A stretch of DNA of 64,000 nucleotides from Sympetrum striolatum (GCA_947579665.1 OX388343.1:98213657-98277656), one strand, 5' to 3'. Shown: positions 36,434-49,429, counted from the first letter of the stretch. Notes: generated from the sequence alone by a model not told the origin. Translations and numbers: made by a program.

Positions 36434-37853
36434 CCTTGTCCGCAAAATGCGAAAGAGTGAAAAAAGGTAAACGGAGAGGTCAGAATACCGGATTAATCTT
36501 TGAAAAGCGACAGCGAAAGTTTAATAAACGATTGAGTTGCAGAGAATTAATTCAACGACCATAAAAAGCTCTGAAAAAGTGAAGAAACTACCTAGGCTCT
36601 TTTAATATTCTATTACATTTCAATCGTTGCTTCGACAGCGAATATATATATTAATACCGAAAACATGCTTTACCATCGGTATGCACTTGAGTTACGAAGA
36701 GGTATGGAAAGAGAGCATCGTCGACTGAATAATATGATTAGGCATGCAATCTCAAAGTAAAGGTTTAAGATTCACATTTTAACATAAATTCTTAAGGTAT
36801 AGGTACAAAAAACGAATATTTAGAATAATTCGTAGCTATAACGAGGTGTTCGAATTTTGGAAAGAGCGGCTTAGGACTGAAGTCCGCCTCAGCCCATGTA
36901 AATCACTGTTGCGTACAAAATCGCAAAATTATTGCCATTTGCTTCACTTCGGCTAGTTTCCTTTCTCAAACGTTGGCTATTCTTCCACAAATATGTCGAA
37001 GCGGATTAGAGTTTCGGAACGATATTTGCAAATATCAACAAATTATATGGCTCGTGAATACCTAAAATTGATCGTGTCACATGGTCTAGTTCTATGTAAA
37101 AAGGCTTACATAGAGTTGGAATAATATTCTTTAAAACGAGTTTAAGTTCACAGTAAACCTGCGATAGACTATTTATTTACGGAAAGTGATATAATATCTA
37201 TGCTTATGTAAAAAGCGTTATTCTATAAGGGGGGGTAAATGCTAGCGACAATTTTCAACAGGGCTTGAGATAATTGATAAGAAAGCCTATTAATAGTTTT
37301 ATCTGATTAAATCATAACGATTACGAGTTACACATACACTGTAAGTTAGTGTCAGCTGATGGCCAGTCGAGATGAAGGGGAAAAGAAGGAACCATATACC
37401 GAACCTACTACTACCGATTATCTTGCAAAACATATAAAATCAATAAATTACACAGTGCTTTTCGAAGGTTCCAAACTATTTCAACCAAGCATTCTTTCAC
37501 TTGAACGTCGAATTTAAGAATATTAACAAGTGCCATTACATGACGAAGAACTCTCAATAAAATATAATGTAAGGTTAGAGCATTAAGTGAGCTTACCAAA
37601 TAGATCAAATTTCGTTCCTCACGTTTCTTCCGCGAAGGTTATTCCGTGGACATTCCCTTTCGAAACGAAGTAATGCAGATGCCTATCGATGTGAAAATTG
37701 AAAGTTCAGCTTTTAAAAACTGGAATAATAGAAATACCTAATTAGTAAAACAATAATTAATTTCATTCAGAAAAGTACTGTACAAAACGCCCATGAGCAT
37801 GTATTTTATATAACGGATAAGTTTAAAATTAGAATGTCCGTTATATGAAACCC

Positions 37854-37879
37854 AAGGCCCTCTATATAGAGGGCCTTGA
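37854..37879. mobile_element. 26-bp perfect palindrome with 8-bp target duplication (hAT-like)
   Basis: Two back-to-back 13-mers, CAAGGCCCTCTAT and its complement, with no loop. Flanked by ATGAAACC on both sides (37846-37853, 37880-37887). The right arm has a single ATGAAACC (complement of 44316-44323) and no insert. An 8-bp duplication and a CAAGG end (YARNG) are hAT hallmarks. Confidence 0.65.
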
Positions 37880-38749
37880 TGAAACCATCATGTCAGAGCC
37901 ATCTATAGTGTTAGATATAAGATAAAGGACAGGTAGAATGCTAACAATTGGAAAATTAAAGTAACAAATTTTCAGGGACAGCGATGGAAACCGAAAAAAT
38001 CATAAATTCGATTTACTCAAATCAGATAGCGACAATCCATTTCGGGATTAAAACTAGGAACGTATTTATCAATACAATGTTAAAGAAAGATAAATTTTAA
38101 TCAGAAGCTCAAGGAATAGTAAAAAGCTTTATTTAACAGAAAACTAAACCAAATATAGATCGTATGGAAATAAGAACACCGTTAAATTCCAACGACGGCA
38201 TTGCAAGAATTGAAATATGAGTAATCAAAAATTTGAGCATGAAAATGTGTAGTTTGAATCAGCTTGGAGCGCTCACAGCAACTTACAAATACTGATTTCC
38301 GATAATTATACCGGACGGATAGTGTAATCAGCGAGTGTTTAGGAGATTCCAGTTTCGAGTCCCACATGCGTTAAAATTTTCCTTAAATTAAACATTCGGG
38401 GGGGGGGTTATTACCATTGATCATTTAAGTTTCAACAGAATTTTCTTGAATTTGCTTACGTCAGCCTCTCAAGAACTTTAAACAGAAGGTAGTTATCAAA
38501 TCAATTTCAAATATGATTACTAAATCGAATTTTAATCGAAAAAGACGTGGGGGCTAAATTTTATGCGAGCGCATTATGTATGTAAGTTAGGATTTAAGCG
38601 ATGCCCGAACTCAATATATTATACACATACACACGAAATTCCGCGACTACAACTTCTAAAATACCGGAACTTTTAGCTCACAAAAGCAACTATATCTTCA
38701 AGGCAACATTGCAATCAATATTTGAATAAGGTTAATTCGTTCAACTTAC

Positions 38750-38816
38750 CATTAAAAGGAAATCCTCGGTGACGACCACAAACATCTTCAGGTCTTCAAA
38801 CGTCGGTCTTTCTTTT
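38750..38816 (-). other. exon-like block A, left arm
   Basis: 67 nt between a good acceptor (ATTTTCCTTAG) and donor (GTAAGT), encoding KERPTFEDLKMFVVVTEDFL-LM. The right arm has the same 67 nt at 43384-43450 (+). The surrounding introns are also almost identical between arms, so conservation here is not coding-specific. Possible exon of an unrecognised membrane-protein gene relic. Confidence 0.35.
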
Positions 38817-39328
38817 CTAAGGAAAATTCGTTTAAGGAATTGTTATTATTGCGAAAAGAAATCGGAAGGGTTTGAAATTGTCACTTACGTTTACCAGTTT
38901 CCAAATCCAACGGATGTCACAAAATTTAAATTGTAACGGAAATTTTAAAACAATTGACATAACTTCCGCACCAGACGGGCTCTAAGCAGCAACTGAGGAA
39001 ATTTCCATCAACACAACGGTTGAACAAGTAAGATGAAATTTGATTGGTCGAATTAGGATAATCCGTCGCTGCCCCCCCCCCCCCACTGCTCAAATAAATT
39101 CTTTTCATTAATGATAATTATAATTAAAATTACATACAATTTTATGGAGTACCTAATTTATTTAAATTTAAATTGTTTGGAGTATTAGTTTTCCTTAATA
39201 AAAGTTTTTATGTATACTTCGACTTAATTTTGACGTTTCCTCCAATGGGAATGTTCGAAACATCGTAATCGTTTACTGTTTAATTATAAGTTTGTAATTA
39301 ATAAGTATATACATATACAATCTATTAT

Positions 39329-40285
39329 ATATAGATGCTTCTCCGGATTCATTCATGTATATACCTAGATAGATAGATAGATAGGATACTAATTCACAGC
39401 CTAAACCACAAGCGTGATTGACTTGAAATTTTTACGACGTATTGGCCATAACGTGTAACCGCCAGAAAAAATGTGATTTTGAACCTCGGTGCCATGGGTT
39501 CGATTCCAGAAGGCCCCAAAGTCGCGATTTTCCCCATAAGAATACATGGCGGGGATTTTCCAAAATTTTTTTGAGGCCCTTCCCGGAAAAGGTGAGAATT
39601 GAAATTCGAGGGACCGCTAGAAGCCGTGCATATCCAACGAAAATCAAAAAGACATCTTCGAATTTTGTCCATGGTTCGATGCTAGGTCGGTGCAAAAATC
39701 GGCCGTTTAAAATGCATTGCAGCGATTTTTAAGATTTTTTTTGATCCTTTTCCGATAAGAAGGATACTTGAAACTCGGCACGTAAATAGATATCATGAAT
39801 ATATTTCATAATCAAATTTTAGATGTTCGCTGATGGTCCTTGGTTCGATCCCAGAGGGCCATTTGCACTTCTCAATGCATTTCTTACGGAGATAACGGAA
39901 ACAAAATTAAGGTACTTCCCGGCATGCTATCAATATCAAACTTTGCATGATAGAAAAGCCAATCCTTACAAATCAAACTTTGCATTCACAGCTTACAATA
40001 TTTCCTGGCTTCGACACCAGGTGTCTCTGCAATCAGAAATTGATCCGATTTTTAGGAATTATTTTGAAACCTTTCCCAATAATATAGAAACTTGAAATTC
40101 GGTATATAGATAGATATCATATATAGGTTTCAGAAACAAATTTTAGATTTCCAAGATCGTCCTTGGTTCGAAAAAGAAAAATTTCATTCCTTTTTTTCTC
40201 TTTTGAGGACCGTCCCGATATGATGCCGATATGAAATTAGTATTGCCGATCTGCTTGCAGTATGCAAGCTACATTTTACTCGTAT
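39329..40285 (+). mobile_element. half copy of the B-box modular element
   Basis: Begins ATATAGATGCTTCTCCGGAT (39329-39348) and ends ATTTTACTCGTAT (to 40285), i.e. exactly one arm of the palindromic element at 29351-31653. B-box motifs at about 39497, 39673, 39842, 40007 (variant GGCTTCGACACC) and 40165, spacings 176, 169, 165 and 158. A deletion removes the part after the fifth motif. The mirror site in the right arm (about 42.87-42.9 kb) is an AT-rich stretch without it. Confidence 0.85.
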
Positions 40286-41554
40286 TAATATATAAGTAAT
40301 AATTGTATTTGTTCACCATGATTGCTAAAAATTGTTTAATATTTAATAAATATCAATATAATTAATTACTCTTCGTCGGCCATAACGAATGAATGGAGTT
40401 AGGGCATCAATTCATTTCACTTCAATTTAATCAAATCACATTGTGGTGGTTTTATATCAGAAAGTGTCTTTAAGATTTCTACTCGAAGACATTTAAATTG
40501 ATCGAAAACACTGTATTTATTCAGAAAGATCTACTCATCGAGAAAAAACAAGTGCATTGCATTATTCTGGAGAATTAAAATCGTTTCGGCTTGAGAATAT
40601 CTACATCACCTCCTCCTAATATTAAACGGAGACGGATTGCTAAAGAACGCAATCTTGAATAGTTTTGTTAGAGAAATTTGGTAAGACAACAGAATGTTAG
40701 AAGAATACATTTTTATATCCTTTACTTACACATTTTTTAAAGCACCTCGAGTCCAAAAAAGACCTTGTATCCGTCTGGGAAGAAAAGAAGAATTCTAAAA
40801 GCATTTCAACCACATTCCATTTCGACCACAACGTCGAAGGTCTCATCCTTTTAGAACCTCTCTGTTTGATGCCTTAAATATGCTTCGTATATCCACAACA
40901 ATACCTAGCAAGCACTTTTTATTTATACTCTTTTTACACTCATCAAATAAAAACATATTATAAATACCTTATTACAACTGTTGACAAGCATAACCTCCTC
41001 GGAGGAAGGCGACATATTGTGGAAATCCACCGCAGCGTGAGAAGAGAGACAGACTATTGCTTTTTCGGTTTTATTAATCGTAGCATCATCATTATTATCC
41101 ATAACACATCACTATAGCGACTGCGATTATTCGCTAAATCCAGTAGCGGATAATAAAACTGTGGAAAAAGATTCTCTTTCTTCTCTCGTTGTTGACAATA
41201 ACTTTTCGCTTGAGTATTCCATGAGGTCACTCCCACTATGAACTAGTTAAACACGAATTGTGGAGACTAATCCAAGGGGTGACACCGTCTTGAAGAGTTT
41301 GCACTAATTCATTTCACATCAACTATTATTAAAACTTGAAATTAACTCAAAGAAGATCGGCATTCCAGTCACGAACTCCGTGTAACCACGAAGTTCTTAC
41401 GTGGCCTTTTACCGCGATTTTACGCTTTTCCGATCGTCACGAAAAGACTGAAGTACTAAATTTGCGTGCGATGAACCCTGATTAATGTGGAGTTACTGGC
41501 CATGTTCATTCTGTTTCTCACAATGGTGGTCTTTCAGCCCTTCTAAATTTACCT

Positions 41555-41711
41555 GGATCATATTTTTCAACTATTCGTAACTGAAGTGCATACCGAGGGT
41601 AAAGCATTCTCAATTTTTTCACACCATTATTACTTGCACTTCGAACATTCACAGGAAAGTCTATTCGTGTAATACTTTAACATACATAGCATATCCACAG
41701 GAATATATTCA
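41555..41711. other. loop of the giant palindrome
   Basis: 157 bp unpaired between ACCT (41551-41554) and AGGT (41712-41715). AT-rich, no open frame or recognised motif. Confidence 0.7.
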
Positions 41712-43383
41712 AGGTAAATTTAGAAGGGCTGAAAAACCACCATTGTGAGAAACAGAATGAACATGGCCAGTAACTCCACATTACTCATACTTCCTCGGAC
41801 GCAAGTTTCGTACTTCAGTTTTTTCGTGACGATCGGGAAAGCGTAAAAGCGCGGTTAAAAGCCACGTAAAAACCTCGTAGTTACATGGAGTTCGTGACTG
41901 GAATGAAGATCTTTTTTGAGTTACTTTTACGTTTTAATATCAGTCGACGTGAAATGAATTAGTGCAAAATGGTCAAGACGGTGTTACCCTTTGGATTAAT
42001 GTTCACAGATCGTGTGCAAACCATTTACAGTGGGAGTTAACTCATGGAATATTCAAGTGAAAGGTTTGTATTACCAACGATAGATGAGAGACAAACTAGT
42101 ACTTTTTTCTCAGTTATATTATCTACTACTGGATTCAGTGATAAATCGCCAAGGGTGTGATGATATGTTATGTAAAATAATGGCAGCATCATCATTAATT
42201 TCCTTTCTGTCTATCTGTCTCTCTTCTCTCGTTGTTGAAAATAACTTATCACATGAGTACTACATGTCGGATGTGAGTTTTTAGCATTAAAAGAATATAT
42301 TTCAGAATTTCAAAACTGTGAGATTTTATTGTGTTTCTGCGCCGACATTTTGTTTTATTAACATGGTGTCCTTTAATTCGTGTGAAAAGTGTAGAAATAT
42401 AAAGTGATTGCTAAGTATTCTTGTGGATTTACGAAGCATATTTAAGGGATCAAACAGAAAGGTTCCTAAAGAATTGAGACCTTCGACCTTGTGATCGAAA
42501 TGGAATGTAGTTCAAATGATTTTAGAATTCTTCTCTTCTGCACAGACGATCCGTCCCCGTTTAATTTTAAGAGGAACATGAGGTAATACAGATATTCTCA
42601 TGCCGAAGAGATTTTTATTATCCAGAATCATGTAATGCACTAGTTTTTTTCTCGATGAGTAGATCTTTCTGAATAAATACAGTGTTTTCTTTCAATTTAA
42701 ATGTCTTCGAGAAGAAATCTTAAAAATACTTTCTGATATAAATACACGAAGTGAATTGATGCGCTAACTATAATCTTTCGTTCTAATGACCAGGAGTAAT
42801 AAATTACTTTTGAAATTTTTTTTATTTTAAACAATTTTTAGTAATCATGGTAAACAAATAGAATTATATCTTATATATTTATATTATATATTTATATACT
42901 TATTTATTACAAACTTATAATTAAACAGTGAACGATTACGATGTTTCGAACATTCCCATTGGAGGAAACGTCAAAATTAAGTCGAAGTATACATAAAAAC
43001 TTTTATTAAGGAAAACTAATACTCCAAACAATTTAAATTTAAATAAATTAGGTACTTCATAAAATTGTATGTAAATTTAATTATAATTATCATTAATGAA
43101 AAGAATTTATTTGAGCAGTGGAGGGGGGCAGCGACGGATTATCCTAATTCGACCAATCAAATTTCAGCTTACTTGTTCAACCGTTGTCTTGAAGGAAATT
43201 TCCTCAGTTGCTGCTTAGAGCCCGTCTGGTGCGGAAGTTATGTCAATTGTTTTAAAATTTCCGTTACAATTTAAATTTTGTGACATCCGTTGGATTTGGA
43301 AACTGGTAAACGTAAGTGACAATTTCAAACCCTTCCGATTTCTTTTCGCAATAATAACAATTCCTTAAACGAATTTTCCTTAG

Positions 43384-43450
43384 AAAAGAAAGACCGACGT
43401 TTGAAGACCTGAAGATGTTTGTGGTCGTCACCGAGGATTTCCTTTTAATG
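43384..43450 (+). other. exon-like block A, right arm
   Basis: Same 67-nt block as 38750-38816, between CCTTAG and GTAAGT, encoding ERPTFEDLKMFVVVTEDFLL. It starts after one base of a split codon and ends in phase 0. No neighbouring exon could be assigned. Confidence 0.35.
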
Positions 43451-44759
43451 GTAAGTTGAACGAATAAACCTTATTCAAATATTGATTGCAATCTTGCCTT
43501 GAAGATATAATTGCTTTTGTGAGCTAAAAGTTCCGGTATTTTAGAAGTTGTAGTCGCGGAATTTCGTGTGTATGTGTATAATATATTGAGTTCGGGCATC
43601 GCTTAAATCCTAACTTACATACATAATGCACTCGCATAAAATTTAGCCCCCACGTCTTTTTCGATCAAAATTCGATTTAGTAATCATATTTGAAATTGAT
43701 TTGATAACTACCTTCTGTTTAAAGTTCTTGAGAGGCTGACGTAAGCAAATTCAAGAAAATTCTGTTGAAACTTAAATGATCAATGGTAATACCCCCCCCC
43801 CCCGAATGTTTAATTTAAGGAAAATTTTAACGCATGTGGGACTCGAAACTGGAATCTCCTAAACACTCGCTGATTACACTATCCGTCCGGCATAATTATC
43901 GGAAATCAGTATTTGAAAATTGCTGTTGGCGCTCCATGCTGATTCAAACTACACATTTTCATGCTTAGATTTTTGATTTCTTATATTTCAATTCTTGCAA
44001 TGCCATCGTTGGGATTTAACGGTGTTCTTATTTCCATACGATCTATATTTGGTTTAGTTTTCTGTTAATTAAAGATTATTACTATTCCTTGAGCTTTCGA
44101 TTAAAATTTATCCTTCTTAAACATTGTATTGATAAATACGTTCTGTGTTTTAATCCCAAAATCTATCGCCGCTATTTCATTTGAAGAAATCGAAATAGTG
44201 ATTTTTTTCGATATTCAACACTTTTCCTGAAAATTTGTGACTTTAATTATCCGATTGTTAGCATTCCACCTGTCCTTTGTCTTATATCTAAAACCAAAGA
44301 TGGCGCTGAAATAGTGGTTTCATATAACGGACCTTCTAATTTTAAACTTATCTGTTATAAAATATACCTACTCATGGGCATTGAGTACAGTAATTGTCTG
44401 GATGAAAGTAATTGATGTTTTACTAATTTGGTATTTCGGTTTTTTTACGTTTTAAAAGCTGAACTTTCAATTCTCTCATCGATGGGCATCTGCTGTACAT
44501 CGTTTGGAAAAGGAATGTCCACGGAATGACCTTCGTGGAAAAACGTGAGGAACGTAATTTGATCTATTAGTAAGCGCACTTAATACTCTAACCTTACATT
44601 GTATTTTATTGAGAGATTTTCGTCATGTAATGGCGCTTGTTGATATTTTTAAATTTGCCCTTCAGGTGAAAGAATGCATGGTTGAAATAGTTTGGAATCT
44701 TTGAAAAGCACTTTGTAATTTATTGAATTTAATCTCTTTTGTAAGATAATCGGTATTAG

Positions 44760-45418
44760 TTGAAACTTGATTGTGCCTGAAATTCCGATATTACTGTTAG
44801 GGATGTGAAAGTAATGGAACGCGTTTTAATCAAGTAACTCCGCTTTTTTAAGTAAGACAATGCTAAAAGGCATACCAATTCAAAGCGAAATGAAGCGGGT
44901 ATTTATAATCGAATGCTCTTCCTCTCTACAAAAAATGTGTTATTTAAGTGTAGAGCTCGAGTTATTCAAGATTATGATAAGTAATTATCTCTAGCTTTAC
45001 AGTGTGTATATAGCGATAGTTATTGGATTTTATAAAATAGGAAATATCTCGAGGAAAACTTTCCCCGTATTTACAGCACGATTATAAGTCAACTGCGTAA
45101 GCAAATTTTTCTTCTCTATATTCGTTTTAGGCATCAGAATGAAGAAGTTGTTTATTGCATCGCGAGTTAATTGTATTACGAAAACTATAATTTATCTCGT
45201 GCCTTTCAAGTGTATATCTGAAGTATAAATGTAGTTATTCATTGATGCTGATTGTAATTTTTCAAACGAGAGCTGGACATAACTCGGATGGTTTCGATCA
45301 TTTCATATTTATGAATTCTATACCATAATTTGGATGGTTTTTCATTGCTGGAAGGTGCTGCATTAGTTTTTTAAGTATCGAATTACGTTTTGCAGTACAA
45401 TTATGTCGTGTAGCAATA
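44760..45418. other. right-arm-only segment (~660 bp)
   Basis: No counterpart in the left arm, where its borders meet near 37400. No gene recognised. Confidence 0.45.
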
Positions 45419-46132
45419 TGGTTCCTTCTTTTCCCCTTCATATCGACTGGCCATCAGCTGACACTAACTTACAGTGTATGTGTAACTCGTAATCTTTATG
45501 ATTTAATCAGATAAAACTATTAATAGGCTTTCTTAGCAATTATCTCAAGCCCTGTTGAAACTTGTTGCTAGCATATACCCCACCCATAGATATTATATCA
45601 CTTTCCGTAAATAAATAGTCTATCGCATGTTTACTGTGAACTTAAACTCGTTTTAAAGAATATTATTCAAACTCTATGTTAGCCTTTTTAGATAGAACTA
45701 GACCATGTGACACGATCGATTTAAGGTATTCACGAGCCATATAATTTGTTGATATTTGCAAATATCGTTCCAAAACTCTCACCCGCTTCGACATATTTGT
45801 GGAAGAATAGCCGACGTTCGAGAAAAGAATCTTGCCGAAGTGAAGCAAATGGCAATAATTTTGCGATTTTTACGCAAGAGTGATTTACATGGGCTGAGGC
45901 AGACTTCAGTCCTCAAGCCGCTCTTTCCAAAATTCGAACACCTCGTCATAGCTACGAATTATTCTAAATATTCGTTTTTTGTTCCTATGCCGCAAGAATT
46001 TATGTTAAAATTTGAATCTCAAACCTTTACTTTTCGATTGCATGCTTTATCATATTATTCAGTCCACGATGCTCTCATTCCATACACCTCTTCGTAACTC
46101 AAGTGCATACCGATGGTAAAGCATGCTCTTCG

Positions 46133-46161
46133 GTATATATATATATATATATATATATATT
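46133..46161. repeat. (TA)n microsatellite
   Basis: About 14 TA units. The mirrored site in the left arm (about 36640-36655) is much shorter, so it expanded after the arms separated. Confidence 0.8.
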
Positions 46162-46737
46162 CGCTGTCGAAGCAACGATTGAAATGTAATAGAATTATTA
46201 AAGAGTCTAGGTAATTTCTTCACCTTTTCAGATCTTTTTATGGTCGTTGAGTTAATTCTCTTTAACTCAATCGTTTCAAAGATTAATCCATTATTCTGAC
46301 CTCTCCTTTCACTTTTCTTCACTCTTTCATATTTTGCGGACAAGGAGGTGGAATGACATTGACCATCGACATAAGAAAAAAAATATATTGCTCTCTGTCA
46401 TGCGTAAGGATATGAGAAGCCCTTCACATAGAGAAAAATAGATTGAAATAGAATTCTACTATGATATTCATCGGCAGTCGTTGATATTGCGCTATCACTG
46501 AACTAGTCATAGTTGAGCGCTTTATTTCGGGAGCCATGATATTTTTCGATTAGGCTTGTTGCTTTGCTTCGTGAGTCATAATAGGCATGAACTTTCGCTT
46601 CCCCGCCTCGTTCTAAATCTCTGTAAAGAGAAGTGAGAGTTACTTGCATATATACTCAAGGATGATTCAGCTTTGCCTTTCCGTTCATTTTTCGGTAAAA
46701 TTCTTTTCAAAATTAGCGAGCAATATGTTGTGAAGAG

Positions 46738-46842
46738 TTTCGTTTATCTCGATATTTTGTTCCAACGACCTTGGATTCTTTCGCTTTGGTTTTCATTGTT
46801 CAAGTGGTCTATTACCTACCTCTGACGAACCAAGGAATCTAA
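46738..46842 (+). other. conserved hydrophobic open block, right arm
   Basis: Mirror of 35147-35251 with one base change (Leu to Phe) in 105 nt and the same terminal TAA. Unknown family. Confidence 0.35.
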
Positions 46843-48029
46843 AGTACATTACATAGTATCACGTAGACGATAGTATAATCGCATAAACGTTAAGAAATAT
46901 TATCCGTATGTACTGAGTTAATATGTAGTTCAAGTTAACTTATTATCACTCGGATGGGAGCTGTAAAAATATGTCATATGAAATCTTAAATTTAATATCT
47001 CTTGCCTCTCCTTACATTGTGATATTTCGGTTTAGTTTGAGGGAAACGAAGTTCAAAAAGTTTCATCATTACCCTATCCAAATTCGTACCAGATGAACAT
47101 CAAATATCTTTGAGATTAATTCACTTGGATCAGAACGTCAACCAGATCATTATCGTTTTAATAGAGCAATTCTTCTTATATTCGAGGATTTGATTGTTTT
47201 TGATTAAGTTGCGTCCCAAGATATTCCATCGAAGGAAGCATTGATGAAGTACTATATTCAGGAATTCTATTGTGTAGTATAATAAAAAGTATGATACTAT
47301 TGCATTATTTTCTCTTGCCAGAGTAAATATTATTGCTAACTACGTATCATAACATTAGTGTGTACTCATCTCATTTCTTTGGAGAGATATTCCACAATTA
47401 AAAAGTAAATGTTATAAGAGTATAAAATAAATATTTCTCGGAAATTCGATGATTTTTTTACGTTTTTACTTTAATTACATCAATGCTTTAGATATCCTTA
47501 TAAAATTATGTCCGATTTAAATTCGCAGATCGATGCTCACTTTGTCCCGTTTCATTTATTCTTTCACGTGATATAAAACAATATTTGCATGTAATATTTA
47601 ATTTTTTTTATTCGAGTCTTTTCACAAAAAATATTAGCATAATTAGATATATGGCTGAATTTATTTAACTATGAGTCATAACCTAATCCGGGGTAGACGA
47701 GAAATATACGCGGATTATTATCAAGGAGTTAAAAATTAATATAAATATTTCAATATCTGTTTAATTTAAATTGAATTGTTTTGCTCTTGACTAAATCTTA
47801 TTTCGGTGGTGATTATAATTTATGAATACTATTATCTGAAATCAAATCAACTGGATATTTATTTAAATTCAAAATTTTATTTTACCGTCCATCATTACTG
47901 TATCATCCATCCCTTAGGAAGAAGATTTCCATCTTCGTATGGTTATTTCATAAATCAATTCAAAATCGCCATACATGTAGTTCTTGAAACCTGAATATAT
48001 ATTCACTTTTATAGAATTAGTGAAATATT

Positions 48030-48900
48030 ATTTTAGTTTTCGAGTCTTCATTTTCAGGAAGACAGTTTGAAGGTGTAATTTTAAAATTTAATGGAAGTCT
48101 AAGATTTGTCACGTTCCTCTTCTTGGTGCAACCCGTCAAGAATATCGGATATAATTATTGGTAATATTACCTGATTATTTTAGGCGATACTTTCAATAGT
48201 CGTGTAGAGGAAGAAGCTGGATAAACGCTCCAATTTTATTTTACGAGCAGTGATCGCTTAATGCATTTTTCATGCGAGTTTGCGTTGGGAAATCTTAATC
48301 AGAATTAGATTTTTCGAAATAACTTATAAATAGTAAAAACAGAGAGATAGAAAACGTTACGTAATGTTTTATAAAATTAATTTGGGGTTAGTAACGGATG
48401 TCAATAACTGATGCCATATCAATGGGGTTTAGTTTTGAATCTTAACTTGTTTTTTTCGAATAGTTATCGTTCAAATGATTTCTTTCTGAATACCTTTCCA
48501 TCTATATAAGATTAAAATTTAGCTTGAGGATTATTCTTAAATAATAGGTACATACTGATTCTCTCAAAAAAGTTAATTTTTATTTTCACTCTAGAATCCT
48601 GAGTTTCTATCAGTTGTGAATTCTTAATATTTAAATTAACTTCTGTTTAAGATGTTTGCTATCACAGTATTTTGTCTTCAACTGTACTACTGGAGTTGAA
48701 TTTCGGATATGATCATTCATAATATATTCCAAAGACTTAAGTAAATACTTTCTACTATTCTTGTAACGAAAGTTCTGAAAAATTTGAAATGATGATTAGT
48801 TATCATTTTAAGCATCTTGCTTATTCATTTACTAATAATATTTCATTTTGCTTTGACATTTTTATTGGATTCAAATAGAGATTTTAAATTAGCAATAAAG
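48030..48900. other. right-arm-only segment (~870 bp)
   Basis: Occupies the position where the left arm carries the Penelope remnant (32702-33200). AT-rich, no coding block recognised. Confidence 0.4.
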
Positions 48901-49177
48901 GAGCAGGTTGTAGTGTTTTTTGTAGATATATTTCAGATTATGTATCTTTCTTTTTACAATATTCTCTGTAACTACGAAATTAAATTGGGCTTCTTTTTTT
49001 CTCAAGTTCCGAGGAAGTGAATTCTTTCACTTTTGGTTGATTTATTTCGGCTTCTGTGGAGTGATGTCAATAGAGCGTTCAACCAAGAATTATCAAGCGA
49101 CATCTTGCGATTGCTCCATATAGTTTAATTATTATGAAATGGTATTTTCAGAATATTTAATAAATAAGCGAGATATT

Positions 49178-49400
49178 TGAGTTTTAAAAGACTTCCATGG
49201 AACCAGGTACTTCAATGGATGGGGGGGGAGGCTCCCGAATAGTCATGATGACTGCGCGTTTTTCTTTGGTAGAAGTGGTCCCTGGTTCGATTCCCAGGGA
49301 GGACAAATGCGCGGAAAGACCTGTCGAAGCACTTTCAACAATATTGCTAGTACTACAAGGAGGGGTAATATTACTCTCGTGATCAGTTATATTATTTTTT
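49178..49400 (+). mobile_element. tRNA-derived SINE with empty site in left arm
   Basis: AGTCATGATGACTGCGCG (A-box-like), then GTCCCTGGTTCGATTCCCAG (B box in a TpsiC-like stem-loop) at about 49278-49297, and a T-rich 3' end. The left arm reads straight across (CGGAATCTCAAATATCTCG near 32430), so this is an insertion into the right arm. Related to the SINE at 11781-11862. Confidence 0.7.
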
Positions 49401-49429
49401 CCGGTATTCCTCAACGGTCTGACACGTCA

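Noticed and set aside
38926..39108. Similar ~60-codon frames in both arms at 38926-39108 (-) and 43065-43274 (+)
   Set aside because: The arms are nearly identical here in non-coding parts too. The frame crosses a homopolymer C/G run of different length in each arm, so shared openness is not evidence of a gene.
45756..46097. 113-codon plus-strand frame in the right arm
   Set aside because: The mirror sequence in the left arm has frame breaks and no family match; likely chance in duplicated non-coding sequence.
49270..49310. Functional tRNA at 49.27 kb
   Set aside because: Only the TpsiC-like arm is convincing; D and acceptor stems are missing.
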